A stretch of 10,497 bases of DNA from Saccoglossus kowalevskii (Eukaryota > Hemichordata > Enteropneusta > Harrimaniidae), in assembly GCF_000003605.2 (NCBI RefSeq), contig NW_003126389.1, positions 160,665-171,161 of the forward strand. The letters run 5' to 3'. A model generated the notes under the pieces. That model ran no database searches and was not told where the DNA came from. It saw nothing but the letters and a program-made list of their open reading frames with translations. The translations under genes were made by a program, and so were the position numbers. Positions within the stretch are counted from its first letter, which is position 1, and each line of letters opens with the position of its first letter. Shown in pieces: positions 1 through 7,022 of this stretch.

Positions 1-63
1 TGTTTGCCAAATGTCACTCAAATGTACATTTACTGGTTCTAGTTCAATGTATCTTTGTTACAG

Positions 64-360
64 ACTACCAGGACATTTCTACTAGTGGTACTTTCAATGG
101 CGAACATGGTTCAATTTCTTCTGAAAACAGTGGATTAGGTAAGATACATTCAATACAAAACATCGCTTATTCACGAATATGAATTTATAAATAAAATAGT
201 TTTACCTGGATTCAAGTAAATTTCACCAGAATTGTTATTCCAAATTCTAGGTACTGCGACCAAGATTGTATTGCCGCTGATTATAATTGCTCTACTGATT
301 GCGGGATGTATTGGTGTATATTACTACAGAACAAAACACTTGTGGCTTGGTACGCCATGA
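64..360 (+). CDS. Last two exons of a single-pass membrane protein gene
   Basis: Two exons, 64-138 and 251-360, join in frame. The first follows an acceptor (ttacag, ending at 63) and ends at a donor (gtaaga at 139). The second follows ttctag ending at 250 and stops at TGA 358-360. Both introns are phase 1, and the 75-base exon is symmetrical (1-1), as is common for extracellular modules. Exon 64-138 reads YQDISTSGTFNGEH and then a Ser/Asn-rich stretch, with no recognised domain: it looks like a stalk. The last exon starts with T-A-T-K, then the helix IVLPLIIIALLIAGCIGV (265-318) with an AxxxG small-residue step. It continues YYYRTK and ends at W-L-G-T-P, giving a short tail after the membrane. 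Arg and Lys directly after the helix suggest a type I topology with the tail in the cytoplasm. The family cannot be named because the ectodomain lies upstream of the window. Single-base agreement of frame, phase and splice sites makes the exon call strong. Confidence 0.75.
139..250 (+). other. Short phase-1 intron with possible alternative 3' end
   Basis: The 112-base intron has canonical gt...ag ends and a T-rich 3' end before ttctag. If it is not spliced, the reading frame continues for 13 codons past the splice site and stops at TGA 180-182. AATAAA follows at 190-195, with a T-rich stretch after it. A transcript ending here would encode the ectodomain without the transmembrane exon. That is inference: AATAAA is common by chance in AT-rich introns. 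Confidence 0.6.
190..195 (+). promoter_or_regulatory. Possible intronic polyadenylation signal AATAAA
   Basis: A perfect AATAAA lies 7 bases after the in-frame stop TGA at 180-182 inside the intron of the membrane protein gene, followed by tagtttt. No AATAAA is present between the normal stop at 360 and the start of the LINE. So this is the nearest canonical signal to the coding end, although it lies upstream of the last exon. Its use is unproven. Confidence 0.3.
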
Positions 361-580
361 CACCACACTCCATTCTCAGAGTTCCTTGCGGTTAGATAAG
401 TTAGATAAATGTATGTGTCACTTGTTAAGTCCTGTTTTCAGGTCATTTAGATCATTTTATTTTCTTGTAAACCCTATCAATATACGTTATAATAATGAGT
501 GTTTCTACCTCAGCATGGAGAATTCGAATTGAATTATTTACGGAACCTACAAAACTGATGAAATGTTGAATTAGCCGAGT
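361..580 (+). other. Probable 3' untranslated region of the membrane protein gene
   Basis: The sequence after the stop codon is AT-rich and has no coding signal. It contains a perfect 9-base tandem pair GTTAGATAA at 391-408. I see no AATAAA or ATTAAA here, so the transcript probably ends further on, perhaps inside the retrotransposon, or at the intronic signal at 190. The left edge of the LINE is not visible and could lie anywhere from about 540 to 800. Confidence 0.4.
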
Positions 581-583
581 AGT

Positions 584-800
584 GTGCTATCATCTTGGAC
601 ATATGTACATGACATATGTAAATGGGATTCTGATGGTCTGTTTGTATTTTTGTACTTGCATTCACTGTGCTTGTATATAACTGTGTATTCTTTGGTTTGC
701 ATTATTTGCTGTGGTATTAGGAAGCAAATGGTCGTTTGTCGCCATGTCTTCCCATTGTCTGTTGCATATTACTACTAGTGTCATTTATAACCCGATAGTA
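584..800 (+). pseudogene. Hydrophobic leader region upstream of the 2A motif
   Basis: From 584 one frame reads M-L-S-S-W-T-Y-V-H-D and then a run with LFVFLYLHSLCLYITVYSL and VCIICCGI (about 638-716). It stays open to TAG/TAA codons around 776. The 2A-bearing frame begins to read sensibly at about 780 (VIYNPIVSRLLLLAGD), one frame over. A single frameshift would join them into one N-terminus with a long hydrophobic stretch before the 2A motif. T-rich DNA also yields hydrophobic residues by default, so this may be 5' untranslated sequence or host DNA. No function can be assigned. Confidence 0.35.
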
Positions 801-1625
801 TCTCGTCTTCTACTCCTTGCGGGTGACATTGAAACCAAGCCAGGTCCTGAGAGTGATATCATCAAAACTATGAAAGAAATGAAAATGGAACTTCTTGGTG
901 AATTACCTAGACGATGTTAACATCAAACAAGTTGAACTACAATCAACATGAGACAGTTTTAGCGATCAGTTTGACGACTTTCGCGTTTCACATGCTAATG
1001 TTAAAGACAAAGTAAACAAAAACAAAGGCAATGATCAGGTGAATCGATTAAATTTGGAAGCAGTTGATCAGACGTAATGATGTAATTATCACAAGAATAG
1101 ATAATGTTGAAAAAGATGTTGATGATCTGGAAGGTCTCTTAAGACGGAATAATGTCTGATTTTATGGCATTAAATCGGAAATCAACGAAACAGCTGACGA
1201 ATGTAAAGAAAAGGTAGCATCATTGTTAAATAGTCATGTTCATGGTAAAACTTAGTCAAAACGTGATATTGAAATTGCACATCGTACAGGTAATGCGGAC
1301 GAGGGCCACCAACCAATAATTGCTAAATTCCAATACGGAGTGGATAAAATTATCGTGCTTTCTGCGAGATCTGAGTTAATAAAGTTGGTATATATAATGA
1401 TCTAACTAAACGTCAACGTAAATCACTCAGATTTGAAAAAAAAAATTAAAAAAGGGAAAACTGTTCATCATAGAGAATTCTAGGCAAAGGAGTCATAGTA
1501 ATGTTACTCCAATTGTAAATCGTCAATAGTTTACTACCAATCATCGTCCAATGACAATATCTCAAGCCCGTGGAAGTGGTCATATGAGAAAAGAATAACA
1601 AACTGGCCGTGGCCCAAAACCTTAA
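711..1625 (+). pseudogene. LINE ORF1 relic: 2A-like motif, coiled coil, RRM-like domain
   Basis: ORF1 proteins of this group bind the element's RNA and act as chaperones in the ribonucleoprotein particle. The readable parts, in order, are as follows. The frame of 711-920 has the 2A-like motif (807-848) followed by ESDIIKTMKEMKMELLGEL. In 958-1077 a charged stretch, SDQFDDFRVSHANVKDKVNK, resembles the coiled coil. In 1064-1390 the segment VEKDVDDLEGLLRRNNV, a TGA stop at 1157, then FYGIKSE and DIEIAHRTGN, PIIAKFQYGVDK and ARSELIK is the typical RRM-like core ('RRNNL-FYGI...IERAHR-G...PIIVKF'). At 1387-1446 IYNDLTKRQRKSL is the conserved trailing block. At 1566-1625 a Gly/Arg-rich end, ARGSGHMRKE...QTGRGPKP, closes with TAA at 1623. 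At least three frameshifts and several stops show that it is dead. The family match is strong, and the exact boundaries are approximate. Confidence 0.8.
807..848 (+). other. 2A-like ribosome-skipping motif, variant DIETKPGP
   Basis: In the frame of 711 the DNA encodes LLLLAGDIETKPGP, with Asp at 825-827 and the final Pro at 846-848. The established 2A consensus is D(V/I)ExNPG|P, where the ribosome fails to form the Gly-Pro bond and restarts. Here every key residue matches except Asn, which is Lys (AAG, 837-839), one base from the AAC/AAT Asn codons. The upstream Leu-rich stretch is also typical of 2A. In known APE-type LINEs such motifs sit near the start of ORF1, as here. The Lys may reflect decay of this copy or a natural variant. 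In viral 2A peptides a change at this Asn usually weakens skipping strongly. Confidence 0.75.
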
Positions 1626-2085
1626 AATTGACTTTAATACAAACAATGGTATTGAAGTCTTTGAAAATTAACGCATCAGTATTCTAGCTACTTTGCCCGA
1701 TGTATTTGTAATCGTTGTTGATGACAGGAACGCACGTACAGGTGAAGAACTTGATTACACAGTTGACGATAATTCTAGATATGTTCTAGTAGAATTCTTC
1801 AATATTCCTAGACTTTGAAAAGACAAAGTCACAAATACATTTAGTCGTTCCTTATTGACATTATGTAATACATTTAATTTACATATGTTATAACTTTGAC
1901 ATGAATTTTACTAATCGTGAGATTCAAATTGTTGTAACTTTACATGCATTACTAGTACAGGCGCAAGTGTTCTCGATTATGTATTGGTATCATCTGGCGT
2001 GTTTCATAATATTAGAAATTTCTCAATCCCAATCCACTTAAAATCTGACCATTTACCTTTAAAGTTTGTCATGAATATTTATCAA
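1624..2085 (+). pseudogene. Second half of AP-type endonuclease domain
   Basis: One frame reads KIDFNTNNGIEVFEN, a stop, then LATLPDVFVIVVDDRNARTG (in 1681-1743), where family members carry the G-D-x-N-A-R-x-G motif. The Gly before Asp has become Asp. The same frame continues with KDKVTNTFSRSLLTLCNTF (about 1819-1875), TSTGASVLDYVLVSS (about 1951-1992) and KSDHLPLKF with the catalytic S-D-H at 2044-2052. The N-terminal motifs (the Asn and Glu metal-binding residues and the Tyr block) are absent because the domain begins directly after the ORF1 stop at 1625. That points to a deletion of more than 100 codons. Stops at 1669, 1816 and 1891-1920 add to the damage. Confidence 0.8.
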
Positions 2086-2738
2086 CAATTCGATTTGTGT
2101 TACCATGACAATTTAAATGTTTCTTGTTCAAAGTATGTGTGGAACCCTGATAAAGCCGAACAATTTGTTCGTGATTTGTGTTCAGTAAATTTCGTTTAAT
2201 AACTTCATTGAGGATCCAGAATCTTATATTGAGGATTTTATCTTGAAATTTGGCGAATTATGTCGCAGTGCTGCTACCAAATGTAACATGCATAGACATG
2301 TTGTTATCCGTTCTCACAATTTTCAAAGACAGCCTTTTTGGTTTGATGATGACTGTAATTAATAAAAGTTTTACAAATACAGTTTGCTGAGACAATTTCA
2401 AAAGTAGGGGAACTAAACCTTTTGATTGAACTTAGTGACGCTAAGAAATGTTTTAAAGCAATGTGTCGTCATAAAAAAGAAATTTTCTTGAAAATAAAAA
2501 AGCCAATTTGATTTCTTTAGCTAATCGTAAAAGATTTTGGTCAGCACTCAGAAACCATACTTTTACGCCTACTCCTGGAGGCGCTCAAATTCCCCCTGTT
2601 GAATGGTATGATTATTTTCAGGATTTCTTTTCACAAAAGTTCAGTTTGTAGGGATTTATCCTCAGAGTTGAAATGGAGGATTTGGCCTCTTTAAATGATA
2701 CTAATATTGGCTTGAACTTTGACCTTTTAAATAGACCA

Positions 2739-3545
2739 ATTTCTAAAGATAAAATATACCAAAGCATAAATTCATTGAAACCCGGCAAATTATCTTGATG
2801 ACATTATTCGCGAATATTTCAAATCAACACGTGATCAAATAATTCCCTATTCAAATATTCTCTTTAATAGATTGTTGGACAGTGGAATATTTCCAACACT
2901 TTGGTCTAAGGCTATTATAATACAATTGTTTAAGAAGGGTTCCACAAACCTTCCTGGCAATAGGAGGATTTCTTTGCTAAGTATTTTCAGTCATTGATTC
3001 AGAAATATTATACTATGAAAACGGGTAAATTTTACTGTTCTTTTATTGATTTCTCCAAATCCTTTGACACTGTAGAACGTCAAAGGCTTTGGTATGTCTT
3101 GTTAAAAGGGGTGTCCATGGCAAAATGTTCAAAATACCAAATAGCCTATATAGTGATGTTAAATCGTCTGTGAAATCATATGCTGGCAACACAGATTATT
3201 TTACCTGTCCAATAGGCGTCTGTCAGGGATTCATACTGAGACCTTTTCTATTTCTTTCTTTATAAATGATTTTGTTCTTTTTTCAAAATAGTGTTATATG
3301 TTACAATGATTGTTAAATTGTTGATGCTCTTATTGTAAACAATGGAAAATGTCTGTTAATATGCAGAAAACTAAAATTATTGTCTTTAAGTGTAGTGGGC
3401 ATGTTGTCAAAATTCAAAAATGGTCATTTAATGGGGAGAAGGTTGTTTCTTATTACAAATATTTGGCATTTTATTTTCCTGTCGTCTTAAGTGGTCGTAC
3501 GCCACTAAAATTCTTGCTCAACAAAGTAGAAATTCTCTTTTGAGT
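2739..3545 (+). pseudogene. Reverse transcriptase domain, broken and deleted
   Basis: Readable blocks are DDIIREYFKSTRDQIIPYSN (from about 2797), LLDSGIFPTLWSKAIIIQLF (from about 2874), GSTNLPGNRRISLLSI (to 2985), then FQSLIQKYYTMKTGKFYCSF (from 2985) and IDFSKSFDTV with the block-A Asp at 3048-3050. GVCQGFILRPFLF (3215-3253) is block B. After this, FINDFVLF (about 3258-3285) should lead to the F/Y-x-D-D catalytic box. Instead only a doubtful YNDC is seen near 3302-3313, followed too soon by WKMSVNMQKTKIIVF (about 3342-3387) and VVSYYKYLAFYF. The abrupt join at 2985 between ISLLSI and FQSLIQK skips the 'GFR' block. The enzyme is certainly inactive. Confidence 0.8.
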
Positions 3546-4106
3546 GTTTCAACTACAATTGGTAATATTGGTCAACTTCCCATTAACTATTTAACAAAAT
3601 GTTTGATTCAATGCTCGTCCCAAATTTAATGTACGCCTCTGAAATATGGGGATACCAACGTTATGAATATTTAAAACACGTACAACTATTTGCATATAAA
3701 ATGTATCTGGGCGTAACCAAAAATGCACCAAATGTCACTGTTTTGAGGGAATGTGGGCGTTACCCAATTTAGTTGTTAATCGCAAAGGATGTATTAAATA
3801 TTTGGCCAAAGTGATTAATATGCCAAGTCATCGTTTCCCAAATAAATGCTCTATAATATTGAGCTTTCGGCTCTACGTTTAAAATATAATTGTTATACTT
3901 ATGTAATTATGTACATGATGCTTGGGAAACCCAACAAGTCTGTAACATAGACGATTTTGTTAAGATATTCACTTCACGTTTTAAGGAAGTATTGTTTTCT
4001 GAATGCTATTACGAAATCTCATCACCTTATAAATTGCTTGTTTATCGGAGTTTCACAACCACTTGTAAATACTCATTCCCACAGAGTAATATTGTCACGT
4101 TTACGC

Positions 4107-4250
4107 TGCTCGTGTAACCATTTACGGATTGAAACTTACAGAAGAAATGATATGGAAAGACATGAACGGTTTTGTATCTTTTGTGATTCTAATGAAATTG
4201 AAGACGAGTACCATTTTGTTCTTGTCTGTCCTTTTTTCGAGACTTCAAAT
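4107..4250 (+). pseudogene. C-terminal CCHC motif block of LINE ORF2
   Basis: The frame 3957-4253 is among the longest uninterrupted pieces of the relic (98 codons). It encodes LRIETYRRNDMERHERF and then C-x2-C-x9-H-x4-C, with Cys at 4173 and 4182, His at 4212 and Cys at 4227, in CIFCDSNEIEDEYHFVLVCP. CR1/L2-like and related LINE proteins end with such a zinc-knuckle-like block, thought to help bind the RNA 3' end. It terminates soon after at TAA 4251-4253, and further similarity continues in another frame to about 4380. Confidence 0.75.
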
Positions 4251-4404
4251 TAAGTATTTAACCCATTATTACTTTCTGCCTCCATCAGTGCAAACAATTG
4301 TCCAATTACCTCTGTAAATGCCACTCTACTCAAAAGATTTTCAGCTTTGTTATTTTATTCTTTAAGACTAAGATGCGATGTGAACAGTGTAAATAGTTTA
4401 GATT

Positions 4405-4405
4405 T

Positions 4406-4488
<83 letters not shown>

Positions 4489-4490
4489 TT
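4405..4490 (+). repeat. Perfect (TTTA)21 microsatellite in the LINE 3' end
   Basis: Twenty-one uninterrupted TTTA units run from 4405 to 4488, with two further T. CR1/L2-like elements commonly end in short tandem repeats, so this array is either the tail itself or part of the 3' untranslated region. The array is flawless while the coding part around it is heavily mutated, which implies expansion or re-homogenisation by slippage after insertion. The apparent open frame through it (LFIY repeated) only reflects the 12-base period of a stop-free tetranucleotide. Confidence 0.97.
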
Positions 4491-4580
4491 ATGGGTCACT
4501 GGCCTTATAGTACATATGAAGACCGCATATATATGGAAAACACTATGAAAAGAAGGAAGCTGCAAATAAAAAAGCAAAAT
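4491..4580 (+). other. Likely LINE 3' tail with AATAAA signal
   Basis: After the TTTA array comes atgggtcactggcc, a GC-richer phrase of the sort seen in 3' ends of this LINE group (from memory, not searched). An AT-rich stretch follows, with AATAAA at 4565-4570 in an A-rich context. This would serve as the element's polyadenylation signal and might also end transcripts reading out of the upstream membrane protein gene. The end point of the element is a guess. Confidence 0.45.
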
Positions 4581-4656
4581 GCAGTAATTTCACCAATACG
4601 CCTCATTTATTTACATTAATCTTCATAGATTATGCTATTAATTTGAAATTCGGCAG

Positions 4657-4679
4657 ACCATCAGTCTAGACTGAATGGT
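4657..4679. repeat. Near-perfect 23-base palindrome, no loop
   Basis: The 12-base perfect palindrome CAGTCTAGACTG (4662-4673) is flanked by ACCAT on the left and AATGGT on the right. The arms therefore extend to ACCAT-CAGTCT / AGACTG-A-ATGGT with one unpaired A. It could extrude as a cruciform or bind a dimeric factor, and no function is known. It lies about 80 bases past the presumed LINE end. Confidence 0.85.
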
Positions 4680-4919
4680 TGGAAAGACCGATTTGTGCAA
4701 CGAAAAATGCAATATTTTATTACGGAAAGCCTGGATATTGCACGCTAATATAACTCACTCGTTTTCGAAACACAGTTCTCATATGACATTTCACAAGCTT
4801 CGTGTATTTACGAGTTACGTAATCTATCACTTAGTTCTGCCTAGGTTACTCCTTTCATGCACTGAACTGCCATTGCTGTTTTTGTAATTAGCATTTATTG
4901 TAAAGAAGTTATTTTGTTC

Positions 4920-5405
4920 AGTGACAAATGATTTATCAGAGATCCAATGCTTTACCTTTTTTATACTTATTGTTTTTGTGTTTCACGGGTGAGGGATAGA
5001 CGTTTGGAGCAGCCGCAACGTGTTGTTTTAATAGTTAAATACAGAAATGTCTTAAGTGTGTCATTCTAGGTTGAAGATTGTCTCATTTATTTTTACCTCA
5101 CATTTACGCCACATTATGATGCAAAACGTGTTTCCGACCACCAATGTTATTGTTTAAGACCATTACATCAATTATTATAGTTTATGCCTTGTGTGCAGCT
5201 TACTGTGACGAGATATGTTTTGCGATAAACCAAAATACTAACAGGCATATAATTAAAACCAATGCTCAGGTTACATAAAATAACAAATGCATAGTTAATG
5301 TACGTAGGTTTCACAACACAATTTTTATCAGAGCACAGGATCACGTGCACTTTACACAAATGTAATTTTGAAAACAACCTTTTGCAAGTTTAGTGACAAA
5401 TGATT
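4920..5405. repeat. 14-base direct repeats flanking 458 bases
   Basis: AGTGACAAATGATT occurs exactly at 4920-4933 and 5392-5405. A pair like this could be the target-site duplication of an inserted 458-base element. However, the enclosed sequence shows no poly(A) end, tRNA-like promoter or terminal inverted repeats that I can see. In 10 kb of AT-rich DNA one such match can arise by chance. Confidence 0.4.
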
Positions 5406-6983
5406 GATTGCTCTAAGAATTGGCCACTTGCATTTTCATTGATTCTGTAGTGATAGTGGTGCTGTTGTGAGATGACTTTCTGCTCAAATCGGTTGCTGAT
5501 ATATCTAATAGTTTATACGGTTGAGAAAGCTCATCCAGTAATCTTGAATTTTACGGAAAGACAACAAAGTTTGCTCGCCTTCTTTTTCAATTTCAAAAAA
5601 TCCTTGAAGCAAATTTTATTTTGGTCTGGTCTAGCATCATCATTTTAGAATAACATATTTATAGCAGTGTACTTTGTAATATGCTCAATAGGTTTATCTA
5701 TTTAAACAGAAAATAATACTTAATATACCACTGAGCAATAATCACACTGAACTGATAACTCCTGGAGCCAGTGTGCACAGGCCTGTGATGTTTAGAGGAC
5801 ATGATCTCAGTTGTATTACAAGTAATTTCATATATTATGTTTATTATGTTACAATGCAGTTATTATATTTATTTATTTAATGTTATCTAATTTCCTAATG
5901 TCACTGACTATATGATCGAATAAAAGAACTGATAACATTAGACATATACCTGAGTGAATACTGATTGATTACGTCTTAGAAAGATAATGACAAGTGTTTT
6001 CACATTTAATAAAAAATTGATTGATCGTATTATTTCAAAATGGTTGATTAATTATATGTCCTATAGGTAATGTGTTGTTGAATTATCCAACCACTTTCAA
6101 TCACATCTCATTATCGTGCCAAATCATGCACATACCACACCTTGATTATTTTGATAAAAACGATTTGTCTGCAGGCTACAATGTGTGTGAGGAATGTATA
6201 TTGCTAACACGTCAATAAAATCAAATCCAAACAAATTTATAATTTGAGGAAAACAATCACAACACATGGATCTCCTGGAAACCAACCAAGAGGTGATGTC
6301 AAGCGTATGAAAAAAAGAGCACATCCTGTCCAACCTGCCACATACCCCCTCAGTAGAATACAACATTAGAAATACATTTCTTGGACTTAGTTTAAAGCCA
6401 GTATAATATATCGTCTTTTTCAAATGTTCTTATCCGTGTAGTACCACGAGAGACTCGTCATACACTGAAATTAGGTTGCGTGTTTTCTATACAGAACAAA
6501 ATGGGATGCTGAACATTTTAGCAGGGGGAAACATTTGTCATTTCAATACTAACATTTACTCACACTCTAAACAGTAATTCTGTATACTTCAATCAGTTAA
6601 TGTCACGTCAAATAGAAGTAGTAGAACTAGTAGGGTAGTATACCAAGTTGAGAGTAGAAATAACAGAATAACGGTATACAAATTTAGCCACAATAATTTG
6701 AGAATAGAAAACAAATAACTGACAAGTATACCATATGAAAAATGGATCACATAGTTCGGTCACTTGAATGAATGAATGGAAATCACAGAGATATCAAGAT
6801 AAACAAATGTTATAGTGCATGCTATTGTTTGCTTAGAATCCATATGTTCTTATCCTGTCTTTTATTATTGTTATTATTCGTAATTATTCTTTCAAAACGA
6901 AAAGGAACTGTCAAAAATCCATGAAGCATTACTTGTGAAGTCATACAGTAGACACTGAATGTACTTTTTTCACTTTTCATGGA

Positions 6984-7022
6984 ATACACACCCACACATG
7001 CAAGCATACACATGCAGGCACA
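6984..7022. repeat. CA-rich tract with a 14-base imperfect duplication
   Basis: A short run of acacaccc leads into cacatgcaagcata (6995-7008), followed directly by cacatgcaggcaca (7009-7022), two copies differing at three positions. It is a low-complexity, alternating purine-pyrimidine-like tract with no evident role. Confidence 0.6.

Larger units (their letters stand above)
1624..4400 (+). pseudogene. LINE ORF2 relic: endonuclease, reverse transcriptase, CCHC end
   Basis: An intact ORF2 protein nicks the target and copies its own RNA there. The relic spans about 2.8 kb in alternating frames. Its parts are an endonuclease second half (1624-2080), a linker with QPFWFDDDCN (about 2325-2360) and NRKRFWSALRNHTFTP (2522-2570), then PISKDKIYQSINSLKPGK (about 2739-2790). 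Next come reverse-transcriptase blocks (about 2800-3545) and SEIWG (3638) with LRECGRYP (about 3743-3766). A C-terminal CCHC block (4173-4229) follows, and a last readable stretch, LLKRFSALLFYSLRLR, lies near 4330-4375. Stops and frameshifts occur throughout. It lacks the endonuclease N-terminal half and a piece of the reverse transcriptase, so no activity is possible. It follows ORF1 almost without spacing because of the deletion. Identity as CR1/L2-like ORF2 is firm, while the subfamily is not. Confidence 0.85.
580..4580 (+). mobile_element. Decayed CR1/L2-like non-LTR retrotransposon (LINE)
   Basis: The relic has the order expected of an APE-type LINE: ORF1 with a 2A-like N-terminus, ORF2 with AP-type endonuclease, reverse transcriptase and a C-terminal CCHC motif, then a short repeat and 3' tail. 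Protein similarity is readable across three frames on the + strand, with many stops and frameshifts. The first half of the endonuclease and part of the reverse transcriptase between blocks 2 and A are missing. It is therefore an old, non-autonomous copy. The motifs RNART, DYVLVS...SDH, FIDFSKSFDTV, GVCQG, SEIWG and ECGR fit the CR1/L2 (Jockey-group) lineages. I assign the clade from memory of family patterns, not from a search. The 5' boundary is uncertain by about 200 bases, and the 3' boundary is taken from AATAAA at 4565. No target-site duplication could be identified. Confidence 0.85.

Noticed and set aside
599-619. Two ACATATGT palindromes 13 bases apart
   Set aside because: Short AT-rich self-complementary words, with no larger structure around them.
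1446-1646. 66-codon minus-strand frame
   Set aside because: Antisense shadow of the LINE ORF1 C-terminal end.
4347-4619. 90-codon open frame with repeated LFIY
   Set aside because: It is produced by the TTTA microsatellite, which has no stops in this frame. Only the first few codons are LINE ORF2 remnant.
5776-5787. Perfect 12-base palindrome CACAGGCCTGTG
   Set aside because: A few perfect 12-base palindromes are expected by chance in a window this size, and the arms do not extend.
6124-6423. 99-codon minus-strand open frame, Cys-rich in the middle
   Set aside because: No recognisable domain, and about one frame of this length is expected by chance in this much AT-rich DNA. No splice or promoter context.
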